Shown: one piece after another, positions 34,901-42,396 of the stretch | How positions within the stretch are numbered: the first letter of the stretch is position 1 | How the letters are laid out: the number at the start of each line of letters is the position of its first letter | Assembly: GCF_900090295.1 (NCBI RefSeq) | Contig: NZ_LT607753.1 | Coordinates: 434,001 to 498,000, forward strand | DNA length: 64,000 nucleotides | Direction of reading: 5' to 3' | Origin: Micromonospora coxensis | GTDB lineage: Bacteria > Actinomycetota > Actinomycetes > Mycobacteriales > Micromonosporaceae | Made by a program: the position numbers and the translations under genes | The notes under the pieces: generated by a model | What the model saw: only the letters and a program-made list of their open reading frames with translations | The model's database searches: none | What the model was told of the DNA's origin: nothing

Positions 34901-35310
34901 ACGTCACCCGGGTCATCGGCTCACCCAGCCACGTGACGGCCAGCAACCGGCAGATGCAGGCGGTGAGCTACGTCGGTTACCGGAACCTCACCTTCCGCGC
35001 GCCGGGCGACCACGTCCAGGTCCTGGCGAGCAACCCCCACGTGGGCCTCGCCTCCACCGTCACGGTCTTCCTCGACCCCACCGACCGGGGTGACCCGATG
35101 AGCGGAACCTTCCTCGGCCGGATGACGGTCCCGTACACCGGTGAGGGGTTCAAGTCCTTCACGATGCAGTTGGAGCGGCCGGTCGACGCGGGCGTCCACG
35201 AGGTCGTGCTGCTCTTCGACACCGAGGTCAACACGCTCCCGGCGACGGCAGTCCGGTTGCGGGTGGACGACTTCGTGTTCGCCGGCCCGCGCAGCGCCGG
35301 CACACCGTAG
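31966..35310 (+). CDS. Large secreted multidomain TIM-barrel glycosidase-like protein
   Basis: A 1114-residue exported protein. The signal peptide (about residues 1-28) is followed by a (beta/alpha)8-barrel-like domain (about 35-400) resembling clan GH-A enzymes, for example LLFFWNEIEPQPGQFSF and VVIDVWVGPDAPAW. After a jelly-roll-like region (about 430-620) comes a copper-amine-oxidase-N-like stalk domain (about 635-745), with RLMINHQLQD, GKRVYVPATEVL and LLPLTFLTEVL. Two C-terminal beta-sandwich modules (about 790-930 and 950-1110) resemble CBM6-type sugar-binding domains, each with a DPTD calcium-like loop. I cannot assign a CAZy family. The GTG at 31966 has GAAGGAG eight bases upstream. 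It probably acts on the same polymer as its neighbours. Confidence 0.72.
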   Translation: MRRPVIAAVAVTVLLIQQMSTAAAPANAQTAAPPPIPQVQSVPGFDITADNLAGGAGDRQNLGTNSGLNVFDVQRLLFFWNEIEPQPGQFSFQEKVNLINRAVREKKQKVVIDVWVGPDAPAWIYTAPYDVEPIRIKDSDRGDRVPYYEDETYIELYHDMYRAVLGMIESLDEDVRPSVLAVSANVGSTNDLKPYGGQLVEGQDTERYTWSYDQWLDYCKKIWTEVDRIFDTPKGRDVRLLYNVGQYNRIGEVYTPEAVHRWAAAHLRHPWFKVPTSGYRAVNNGERSAYHGWMKDFLTEPVLDSEGRQIYLGSRAEFHAEANGLLKLFHSKHIIPSLMYWQALYAMHWGLTELDYVGINAVFDEYLHDPATRPLYDEAFRFVSRYAGQMNPNRATSGFSALRSGLDVADTQRFPTSEYGDLTDLEQRAKNIVAAHADRGATYEGPIRQAYGSVKGLANDAKWDVFEGNYERFVTHLDHENGVGYWHVNEKAQVYGKYALGVTDAPGRNTMSFDVENRMFPDTGYNAARRDVDVRVVYLDRGTSSWQLRYDASGEPDELARTVTKTDTGQWREITVRLTDAHFANRSRRGSDLYLVNPDGETNVFHMVEVTLVGAQQALDPDPYASGATPRLMINHQLQDPSLNPTLLGKRVYVPATEVLRAFGARISRSDGYWHLSVRVFGKHILLRRNLPFALVDGKPVKLDGVLLARQDTELLPLTFLTEVLDGQVAHVVPKNLYTLAAEAPFVPHPNLGLVDPESVSERAAIGIDFGDDEPDREPPIDLGTYENVTGPTDLETIARLNGPNLTVTTADGVTSVEAHTRASVGGDTVLFDVDLATAADAVVLTASNAQRVRDALIHVYVDPTDPDDLETGTYLGAVRVDATGSWSVFADKGAGTKVAIPAGRHTIALMFACTQENATGILVRVDKVRFMRSPTLVANPDVPPLPPVESVDFDPMPGYSAVTDVVAAERTILVEAENVTRVIGSPSHVTASNRQMQAVSYVGYRNLTFRAPGDHVQVLASNPHVGLASTVTVFLDPTDRGDPMSGTFLGRMTVPYTGEGFKSFTMQLERPVDAGVHEVVLLFDTEVNTLPATAVRLRVDDFVFAGPRSAGTP

Positions 35311-35394
35311 CCGCCGCCGGGCCGAGGTCAGCCGCGACGGCCGGTGGTGCCTCTCGCGGTGGCACCTCGTGAACTGACCCGGATCGCTCCGACC

Positions 35395-35431
35395 GCGGCG
35401 GTCCGGCGGAATCACCCCGCCGGACCGCCGC
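35395..35431 (+). terminator. Terminator after the multidomain glycosidase-like gene
   Basis: A perfect 15-bp stem has arms 35395-35409 and 35417-35431 and a 7-nt loop, about 85 bp downstream of the stop. The remaining gap to 35696 shows no gene. The LacI gene converges from the other side, so this hairpin could also limit antisense transcription. Confidence 0.75.
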
Positions 35432-35696
35432 CGTTCCACCCTCGCCCGGGCCAACCTGGCGGACGGCCGTCCGCTGCCGAGATCCGAGGCGGCCAGGGAG
35501 CAGCCGATCGGCGCACAGTTCGAGTGCAACCGCTCCCTACGGCAGTGGCGCCGCAGGGACGCCACGAGGACATGCTCACCGACCGGTGGGAATACCGTCG
35601 CCAGCCAGCGGACGAGCGGATGACGCCGGCCTGACGCGGCTGCTTCCTCGGTGCACGCGGCACACGGTGCGGCTGCGCAGGCCGGGCTGCCTCATC

Positions 35697-36731
35697 TCAG
35701 GCGAGCGGGGCGGTGCTGTCCCGGACGACCAGCTCAGGAATGATCAGACCCCCTGATGGTGGGGTCGTCCCTTCGATCCGGGCGACGATCTCGGCGATGC
35801 ACCGCCGGCCGACCTCGGCGAAGTCCTGCCGGATGGTGGTCAGCGGTGGATGGAACAGCTCCGATTCAGGCAGGTCGTCGAAGCCGACGACGCTGATGTC
35901 CCCGGGAACCGATCGACCGGCCTCGTCGAAGGCGCGCAGCACGCCCAGGGCCATCTGGTCGTTGGCGACGAAAACCGCGGTGACGTCCGGCTGTTCGAGG
36001 ATCCGGCGGCCCGCCTGGTAACCCGAGCGGGCCGACCAGTCGCCGACCAGTATCTCGGGAACGGGGGCCCGGGCTGCGGTCAACTCGGCGAGCCAGCCAC
36101 GAGCGCGGGCATCAGCCTCGAACCAGTCGAGCGGTCCGCGTACGTGCACGACCGTGCGGTGGCCGAGGTCGAGCAGATGACGAGTGGCGGTGCGGGCGCC
36201 ACCGACCTGGTCGATGCCGGCGACGGACTGCTCACCGTCGCGCGCTTCCACCATGACCAGGGGCACGGTACTCGGGACGGTGGCCACCGCCTCGACGGCG
36301 GCAGCGACCGGCGCGATGACGACCACCCCGTCCACGGCGGCGGCCATGAGATGGTCGATCGCCTCGCGCATCGACGTGCGGTCCATGGTGTCCAGCACGG
36401 CGACGCTGAGGAAGTAGCCGGCCCGCCGCGCCGCCTGAGAGATGCCGAAGAGGGTGCTCGCCGGACCGTACTGCTGCGCCGAGACGCTGATGACGCCGAG
36501 CGTCATCGTCCGCTTGGTGATCAACGCACGCGCGCTGACGTTTCGACGGTAGCCGAGTTGCGCGATGGCGAGTTCGACACGCTCCCGCGCGGCATCGCTG
36601 ACGCTCGCGTGCCCGTTCAGCACTCGGGAGACTGTCTGGTGGGACACGCCAGCCAGCCGTGCCACGTCGCGCATGACGGGCGCGCGTCGCTGCTCGACGC
36701 CGTCGCTGCGCGCCGGCGCTCGTGATGTCAT
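35697..36731 (-). CDS. LacI-family transcriptional regulator, paralogue B
   Basis: A 344-residue repressor with the same N-terminal helix-turn-helix as paralogue A (RDVARLAGVSHQTVSRVL) and high similarity throughout, including the sensor domain ending VVGFDDLPESELFHPPLTTIR. It is divergent from the sugar importer at 37354, a classic arrangement for a local repressor. The 622-bp region between them contains several operator-like boxes. ATG 36731 is about 7 bp from its -10, so the message is probably leaderless. The ligand is likely a sugar released from the target polysaccharide. Confidence 0.94.
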   Translation of the reverse strand: MTSRAPARSDGVEQRRAPVMRDVARLAGVSHQTVSRVLNGHASVSDAARERVELAIAQLGYRRNVSARALITKRTMTLGVISVSAQQYGPASTLFGISQAARRAGYFLSVAVLDTMDRTSMREAIDHLMAAAVDGVVVIAPVAAAVEAVATVPSTVPLVMVEARDGEQSVAGIDQVGGARTATRHLLDLGHRTVVHVRGPLDWFEADARARGWLAELTAARAPVPEILVGDWSARSGYQAGRRILEQPDVTAVFVANDQMALGVLRAFDEAGRSVPGDISVVGFDDLPESELFHPPLTTIRQDFAEVGRRCIAEIVARIEGTTPPSGGLIIPELVVRDSTAPLA

Positions 36732-36737
36732 GGCCGT

Positions 36738-36766
36738 ACCGTAACAGGCCAGGGACACTCCGCCAA
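36738..36766 (-). promoter_or_regulatory. Promoter of LacI paralogue B (leaderless)
   Basis: TTGGCG (36761-36766) and TACGGT (36738-36743) lie 17 bp apart on the minus strand. Transcription should begin at or beside the ATG. The -10 sits in TGTTACGGTAC, similar to an operator half-site. The arrangement is conserved in paralogue A. Confidence 0.55.
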
Positions 36767-36885
36767 CGGGCGCGAGCTGAACGGTCACATCTATCGCTCA
36801 TCGGTCGCCCAGGCCCGAGCGGACACGGCGTCACCGGGCATTGCCGAGCACTCACCCTTCGTCACCCAGTGATCGCACTGCAGCA

Positions 36886-36899
36886 AGTTACCGATCACA
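36886..36899. promoter_or_regulatory. LacI-type operator in the LacI/importer divergent region (LacI side)
   Basis: The minus strand reads TGTGATCGGTAACT, 13 of 14 to the consensus. It lies 155 bp upstream of the LacI start; the matching box at paralogue A lies at 157 bp. A second palindrome-like sequence, CAGTGATCGCACTG, lies just beside it at 36867-36880. Confidence 0.6.
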
Positions 36900-37080
36900 T
36901 ATCCCCCGTCGACACCCGAAGCCGCGAACGCCGACCTGCCGGATCCGCGCAGCTATCGTCCATCGGTTGCACACCGGATGCCGCCGCGACCGCCGGAGCC
37001 GGGCCATGAGAGCGTTCACACGCAACGCCCGAACGGAATGGCGGCGCCCACCCCGTGACCGATCACCGTGCCACGCAGCT

Positions 37081-37100
37081 TCGTAACCCAACCGTTACGA
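37081..37100. promoter_or_regulatory. Perfect inverted repeat upstream of the second importer
   Basis: TCGTAAC (37081-37087) and GTTACGA (37094-37100) form a perfect 7-bp inverted repeat with a 6-bp spacer. It lies 9 bp upstream of a possible -35, TTGACT (37110-37115). It resembles the half-sites of the LacI box but has different spacing, so it may bind another regulator. Confidence 0.45.
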
Positions 37101-37147
37101 GCGCGCAGCTTGACTGGCATCTTTCACTCGACAACACTCACCACAAA

Positions 37148-37161
37148 TGTGATCGGTAACA
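37148..37161. promoter_or_regulatory. LacI-type operator at the second sugar importer
   Basis: TGTGATCGGTAACA is the best form of the box shared by araB, the GH49-like gene and the two LacI genes. It lies about 190 bp upstream of the binding-protein start, downstream of a possible TTGACT -35, where a repressor could block initiation or early elongation. Confidence 0.65.
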
Positions 37162-37353
37162 CGACCAGCGGCGCCACACCTCGGCGTCGCCACCGACGGG
37201 ACAGCCAAGGACTCGACCTCGCCCGGCCCACCCCGGCCAAGGTCGACTCCGTTCTCTTTCTCCGCTCCGGCGCGGACCGGCACCTCGACTCGGGCAGCGG
37301 CGCGCCAATCGGTGGACCGGACACGGGTCCGCCCATTCGGAAAGGACGCATCC

Positions 37354-38616
37354 ATGAAACGACGTCTCGCACTCACCGCCGCACTGTCCGCGCTGACCTT
37401 GTTCGCCACGGCCTGCACCGGCGGCGGCAGTTCCAGCACCAGCGGTGACGGAGGAACCCTGGAGTTCCTCACCGGCACCGCGGTGGACTCGCCGCTCTAC
37501 GTCCAGTACCAGGAACTGGTCAAGAAGTTCGAGGCCGACAACTCCGGCGTCAAGGTCAACCTGGTGCCGTCGAGCACCGACCACGAGGGCGACCTGAAGG
37601 TTCGCCTCGCCTCGGGCAACATCCCGGACATCTGGATGACCCACGGCTGGTCCCTGCTGCGTTACGGCAAGTTCCTCATGCCGCTGCAGAACGAGCCCTG
37701 GGCCAAGGACCTCGCCCCGGCCCTCAAGCCGGCGATGCTCGGCCCCAACGGCGAGCTGTACGCCATGCCGGTCGACACCGACATCGCGGGCATCCTCTAC
37801 AACGCCGACGTCCTCGCCGAGGCAGGTTTCCAGCCCGACGACATCAAGACCTGGGACGACTTCAACCGGGCGGCAACCGCGATCAAGGCCAAGGGCAAGA
37901 CGCCGATCTACGCCGCCGGCAAGGACCAGTGGCCGACCGGACTCTTCGTCGACTGGATCGCCCCGGGGATCTTCAGCGACGCCGAACTGAAGAACATGCA
38001 GCAGGGCACGTTCGTCGAGGGCAGCTACACCAAGGTGCTGGACACCGTCGCCGGCTTCCGGGACAAGGGCCTGCTCAACAAGGACTACAGCTCGGCGACC
38101 ACCGACAACGTGGCGCGCGCCCTGGCCGAGGGCAAGACGGGCTTCAGCTTCCTGATGAACTTCGTCGCCACCTCCGCGTTCGAGTACAAGCAGGATGCCA
38201 AGATCGGGTTCATGCCGGTGCCGACTGCCAGCGGTGCGGCGCCGTACCTGATCAGCGGCGAGAAGAACGCCCTGGGAATCCACAAGGACACCAAGAACGC
38301 CAAGGCGGCCAAGGACCTGGTGGCCTTCCTCGCCCAGCCGGAGAACCTGACCAAGCTGGCCAAGGCGTCCGGCTCCGCACCCGGCCTGACCAACGCGACG
38401 TCCGACCTGGGTGGCCTGCAGGCCAGCTACGACACCTACGTCAAGCCGGGCACCGTACCGACCGTGCCGTACTTCGACCGCGTGTACATGCCCAACGGCG
38501 CCTGGGACACGATCGTCAAGACCACCGACGCCGTGGTGACCAAGCAGTCGAGCGTCGCCGACAGCGTCGGCAAGGTCAAGAGCGACTTCGCCAACCTCAC
38601 CGCGCAGGCCAAGTGA
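37354..38616 (+). CDS. Sugar-binding lipoprotein of a second ABC importer
   Basis: A 420-residue CUT1 substrate-binding protein. The signal peptide ends in the lipobox ATAC near residue 22. The mature protein starts with a Gly/Ser linker, then TLEFLTGTAVDSPLYVQYQ. DIWMTHGWSLLRYG and MPVDTDIAGILYN belong to the lobes around the ligand cleft. ATG 37354 has GAAAGGA upstream. It is divergent from LacI paralogue B and co-directional with two permeases and a GH49-like enzyme, so its ligand is likely an oligosaccharide released by that enzyme. Confidence 0.94.
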   Translation: MKRRLALTAALSALTLFATACTGGGSSSTSGDGGTLEFLTGTAVDSPLYVQYQELVKKFEADNSGVKVNLVPSSTDHEGDLKVRLASGNIPDIWMTHGWSLLRYGKFLMPLQNEPWAKDLAPALKPAMLGPNGELYAMPVDTDIAGILYNADVLAEAGFQPDDIKTWDDFNRAATAIKAKGKTPIYAAGKDQWPTGLFVDWIAPGIFSDAELKNMQQGTFVEGSYTKVLDTVAGFRDKGLLNKDYSSATTDNVARALAEGKTGFSFLMNFVATSAFEYKQDAKIGFMPVPTASGAAPYLISGEKNALGIHKDTKNAKAAKDLVAFLAQPENLTKLAKASGSAPGLTNATSDLGGLQASYDTYVKPGTVPTVPYFDRVYMPNGAWDTIVKTTDAVVTKQSSVADSVGKVKSDFANLTAQAK

Positions 38617-38620
38617 CGAC

Positions 38621-39562
38621 ATGGTGAACGGGACGATCGATTCGGCGGTGCGTCGCAGGACGGACGCGACGCACCGCCCGACCAGCAGGACTCGGCGCCG
38701 GCAACGCGGGACGGTGAACGTCCTCTATCTGCCCGCGGTGGCGCTCCTGCTCGTGTTCACGGTGTATCCGCTGTTCAACGGTATCGGGCTCTCGTTCACC
38801 GACTGGGACGGCTACAGCCCCGACCACAACGTGGTCGGAGTGGAGAACTACCAGCGGCTGTTCTCGGACGACACCTTCCGAACGGTGTTCTGGAACACCC
38901 TCATCTACGCCGTCGGCAGCACGGTGCTGCAGCAGATCCTCGGTCTCGGGCTGGCCCTCGCGCTGGACCGGCCCATGCGGGCCCGAGGGCTGCTCCGGGC
39001 GATCATCTACCTGCCGGTGCTGGTCTCCCCCGTCATCATGGGCACCATCTACTACCTGCTCCTGCAGTACGACAACGGGGCGCTCAACGACATCGTGGTG
39101 TCCCTGGGCGGAACGCAGCAGGCGTGGTTGAGCAGCACCAACGGCGCCATCGCCATCATCGTCGTGGTCAACACGATCCAGTTCGTCGGCCTCTCGATGA
39201 TCATCTATCTGGCGGGACTCCAGTCGATCCCCGGCATGTACTACGAGGCCGCCAGACTCGACGGCGCCGCCGGCTGGGCGCTGTTCCGCCGGATCACCCT
39301 GCCGCTGCTGCAACCCGCCTTCGCCACCAGCATCGTGATCAACCTGATCGGCGGGCTGAAGCTCTTCGACGTCATCAAGGTGCTGACCGGCGGCGGCCCG
39401 GGTTACTCCACCAACTCGGTGTCCACCTTCATCGGCCTGACGTACTTCAACGCACAGAGCGCCGGCTACGCCGCCGCGATGGGCGTCACCCTGTTCGCCT
39501 TGATCATGGCGCTGACCCTGGTGCTCAACAGCGCGCTGAACCGGCGTCGAGTGGAGGCCTGA
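38621..39562 (+). CDS. Carbohydrate ABC transporter permease (MalF type), second importer
   Basis: A 313-residue CUT1 permease with a basic N-terminus and six hydrophobic segments starting LYLPAVALLLVFTVYPLFNG. The EAA loop is GMYYEAARLDGAAGWALFRR. It starts 4 bp after the binding-protein stop and is followed by the MalG-type gene after 3 bp, so the three genes form one unit. Confidence 0.94.
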   Translation: MVNGTIDSAVRRRTDATHRPTSRTRRRQRGTVNVLYLPAVALLLVFTVYPLFNGIGLSFTDWDGYSPDHNVVGVENYQRLFSDDTFRTVFWNTLIYAVGSTVLQQILGLGLALALDRPMRARGLLRAIIYLPVLVSPVIMGTIYYLLLQYDNGALNDIVVSLGGTQQAWLSSTNGAIAIIVVVNTIQFVGLSMIIYLAGLQSIPGMYYEAARLDGAAGWALFRRITLPLLQPAFATSIVINLIGGLKLFDVIKVLTGGGPGYSTNSVSTFIGLTYFNAQSAGYAAAMGVTLFALIMALTLVLNSALNRRRVEA

Positions 39563-39565
39563 GCA

Positions 39566-40393
39566 ATGCTGACCCGACACCGACTGTTCCGGACAGCCGC
39601 AGGCATCTTCCTGATGTCGTTCGCGGTCATCCAGCTCGTCCCCTTCTATGTCGCTCTCACCACGGCACTGAAACCCAAGAGCGACCTCTCCTCGCAGTGG
39701 ATGCCGCCCACCGGGCAGATCTACCTGGACAACTTCCGTACGGCCCTGGAGCAGGGCGGGATCCTGCGGGCCATCGGCAACAGCATCGCCGTCACCTCGG
39801 TCTCCACCGTGCTGGTGTGCCTGCTCGGCGCACTGGCCGCCTATCCACTGGCCCGGCGTGGCACCTGGGTCAACCGGGCGGTGATGGTGCTGATGATCGG
39901 ATCGATCATGGTGCCACCGTTGAGTGTGCTCGTGCCGCTCTACTCGATGATGAACCAGCTCGGTGGGGTCAACACCTACTGGGGAATCATCCTGATCCTG
40001 GTCACCGGGCAACTGCCGCTGAGTGTCTTCCTCTACACGGCGTTCATCCGGACCGTGCCGACCGCGCTGGAGGAGGCCGCCCGGGTCGACGGCGCCGACA
40101 CCTTCCGGGTCTTCTTCCGTATCGTCCTGCCGCTGCTCAAGCCCGTCACCGCCACGGTGGCGATCCTGACCGGGGTCTTCATCTGGAACGACTACCAGAT
40201 GTCGGTCTACATGCTGACCACCGACGAGGTCCGGACCATCGCGCCCGCCATCGGAGCCTTCTTCTCCCAGCAGAGCAGCAACCTCGGGGCAGCCGCCGCC
40301 GCGGCACTGATGGCAATGGCTCCGATCCTGCTGGCGTACCTGGTCCTGCAACGGCACTTCATCAAGGGCATGATCGCCGGCGCCGAGAAGTAG
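39566..40393 (+). CDS. Carbohydrate ABC transporter permease (MalG type), second importer
   Basis: A 275-residue CUT1 permease. Hydrophobic segments begin at TAAGIFLMSFAVIQLVPFY, and the EAA loop is TALEEAARVDGADTFRVFFR. As in the other CUT1 operons of this window there is no dedicated ATPase gene. The secreted GH49-like gene follows after 139 bp, possibly in the same transcript. Confidence 0.94.
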   Translation: MLTRHRLFRTAAGIFLMSFAVIQLVPFYVALTTALKPKSDLSSQWMPPTGQIYLDNFRTALEQGGILRAIGNSIAVTSVSTVLVCLLGALAAYPLARRGTWVNRAVMVLMIGSIMVPPLSVLVPLYSMMNQLGGVNTYWGIILILVTGQLPLSVFLYTAFIRTVPTALEEAARVDGADTFRVFFRIVLPLLKPVTATVAILTGVFIWNDYQMSVYMLTTDEVRTIAPAIGAFFSQQSSNLGAAAAAALMAMAPILLAYLVLQRHFIKGMIAGAEK

Positions 40394-40532
40394 TTCATCC
40401 ACATCCGCGACGAATACAGCGGTCGTCCTGAAACCTCCCTGTCGTCTCCCGAGTGTTCCTCGACGATGCGGTCACGGTCACTCGCATCCGGACCCGACGG
40501 GCAACCGCCCCCACCACCGAAGGAGCAAGGTT

Positions 40533-42239
40533 ATGGCTGCAATGACCAGACGACTCGGGGCCCTGACCCTGGGCGTCGCCGTCGTCGGCGGGTTGGCCGT
40601 CGCCGGCGTCACCACCGCCAATGCGGAGCAGCAGGAGGCCCTGCCGGTGCCGGCCGCCGCAGCCGCCGCAGCCGGTCAGGTCGGCGTCGCGAACACACCG
40701 GCCCTGCCGGCGTCAGCGAAGTCGTCCATCTACGCCGTGCAGGTCGGCGGCAAGACGCCGTCGGTGTACCGGTCGGCGCCGAAGCCGCGGACGTGCCCGT
40801 CGACCAACTGTGACGGCGGTGACCACGCCCGGGCGGAGAACCGGTCGTTCAGCTGGTCGTCGTTCTGGTTCGCCGACGGCACCAGGCCCGTGGTCACGGT
40901 GACCCGCACCGCCGCCGCCGGACCGGTGACCGACATCAAGGTCCGCGGCACCGGCGACTTCACCGTGGTGAGCCGCAACCTCGCCCAGCGCAAGATCGAG
41001 ATTCGGGTCAACAAGCCGAAGGCGAAGCTGTCGGTCGAGTTCATCGACAACCGCTACGACACGCTCCGGCAGCTACCGCTGGACGGCATGCTGCTGTTCG
41101 CCGACGACACCGAGACCGCCGTCCCCGCACCGTCCCGGACGGCACCGAACACCTACGTGGTCAAGCCGGGTCAATCGTTCGACCGCACGAAGGCCGCTGC
41201 CGCGACGACCGTCTTCTTCACCCGCGGCGTGCACGACCTCGGCTACTGGGCGGTGCCCGACTCGGTGCAGCGAGTCCACCTCGCCAACGGCGCCTACGTC
41301 CGTGGCGCGGTCGACTCCGCCACGGTGAGCAAGTCGACCCAGGAGGGCTTCACCCTCACCGGCCGTGGCGTCCTCTCCGGCGAACAGTTCAACTGGCGCG
41401 CCGACAAGCGCACCGGCGGCGCCACCTCGTGCAGCTACGACTGCTGGGAGCACACCGTCAAGATGGTGCAGCTCGGCACCAACAAGTTCCGCTTCCACGA
41501 CGTGACCGTGGTCAACGCTCCGCACTGGGTCGTCACCGGCCACCGGGACAACGAGATCACCGCCAAGCCCGGCGACGACGAGTCGCGGTTCACCGGCACC
41601 GTCAGCGACGTCAAGGTGCTCGGCAACTGGGGCTGGAACGGCGACGGCATCCCCGCCATGACCGGCACCACCATCAGCGACTCCTTCGTCTCCGCCTTCG
41701 ACGACGCCTTCAAGCTGTACAGCTCCAACGCCACCATCAAGAACAACACCCTGTGGCAGATGGACAACGGCGCGGTCTTCCAGCTCGGCTGGTTCGCCAA
41801 GACCATCTCCAACATCACCGCCACGAACAACACGCTGCTGCACGCCGAATGGACCGGCACCAACTCCAACTGGGGCCTGCTCAACTACCAGGAGGCCGGC
41901 GGCTCCGGCACCATCTCCAACCTCACCATCGACGGCACCCGCATCATGGGCCCCACCACTCGTGTCGTCGCCCTCTCCAACACCTCGGCCAGCCAGGCCT
42001 TCAGGGGCGTCAAGCTCACCGACACCACCGTCGACAAGCTCTACACCGTCGCCGAGATCAACCAGCTCAGGGGCAACGGGGCCAAGGACCTCCCCCGCAA
42101 CCTCGTCCGGCAGTCGAAGGCCCCCCTCGAACTGACCATCACGAACCTCAAGATCGGCGGCACCACGATCACCGCCGGCAACGCCACGAGCACGGGCGGC
42201 TTCGACATCACCGGCAGCCCCAACCTCACCTTCAACTGA
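40533..42239 (+). CDS. Secreted GH49-like endo-glycosidase (beta-sandwich plus beta-helix)
   Basis: A 568-residue exported enzyme with a Sec signal peptide (about residues 1-32, cleavage near ANA). A beta-sandwich N-domain (about 60-195) precedes a right-handed beta-helix (about 220-560). D371 in NGDGIPAMTG and D390-D391 in SAFDDAFKLYSSN repeat the 19-residue spacing of the GH49 catalytic aspartates. NGAVFQLGWF follows in the next coil. It shares architecture and active-site order with the Tat-exported protein at 29411 but lacks that protein's C-terminal module. ATG 40533 has GAAGGAG upstream. Location after an importer suggests it releases the importer's substrate outside the cell. Substrate specificity within GH49-like enzymes cannot be read directly. 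Confidence 0.82.
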   Translation: MAAMTRRLGALTLGVAVVGGLAVAGVTTANAEQQEALPVPAAAAAAAGQVGVANTPALPASAKSSIYAVQVGGKTPSVYRSAPKPRTCPSTNCDGGDHARAENRSFSWSSFWFADGTRPVVTVTRTAAAGPVTDIKVRGTGDFTVVSRNLAQRKIEIRVNKPKAKLSVEFIDNRYDTLRQLPLDGMLLFADDTETAVPAPSRTAPNTYVVKPGQSFDRTKAAAATTVFFTRGVHDLGYWAVPDSVQRVHLANGAYVRGAVDSATVSKSTQEGFTLTGRGVLSGEQFNWRADKRTGGATSCSYDCWEHTVKMVQLGTNKFRFHDVTVVNAPHWVVTGHRDNEITAKPGDDESRFTGTVSDVKVLGNWGWNGDGIPAMTGTTISDSFVSAFDDAFKLYSSNATIKNNTLWQMDNGAVFQLGWFAKTISNITATNNTLLHAEWTGTNSNWGLLNYQEAGGSGTISNLTIDGTRIMGPTTRVVALSNTSASQAFRGVKLTDTTVDKLYTVAEINQLRGNGAKDLPRNLVRQSKAPLELTITNLKIGGTTITAGNATSTGGFDITGSPNLTFN

Positions 42240-42286
42240 TCCACCAGCACCGCAACCGGATCTCCACGCTCGCACCGGCACCCGGG

Positions 42287-42310
42287 CCGGGTGACCTCGC
42301 GGTCACCCGG
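42287..42310 (+). terminator. Terminator after the GH49-like gene at 40533
   Basis: A perfect 10-bp stem (arms 42287-42296 and 42301-42310) with a TCGC tetraloop lies 48 bp beyond the stop codon. It separates the second importer operon from the glycogen-debranching-like gene. Confidence 0.75.
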
Positions 42311-42396
42311 TCCGGGTGGCGTCGTGCCCCGCTCCCTGCGGAATTCACCCGCTCCGGGTGACGGCACCGAGCGGGTACGCCGTTAGCTTCGGGGGC

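Noticed and set aside
29411..42239. Dextran or pullulan as the substrate, because GH49 was first defined by dextranases
   Set aside because: Not excluded, but the arabinose genes, sulfatases, FGE and GH43 enzymes fit a sulfated arabinose polymer better. The amylo-1,6-glucosidase-like gene lies between its own terminators and so carries little weight.
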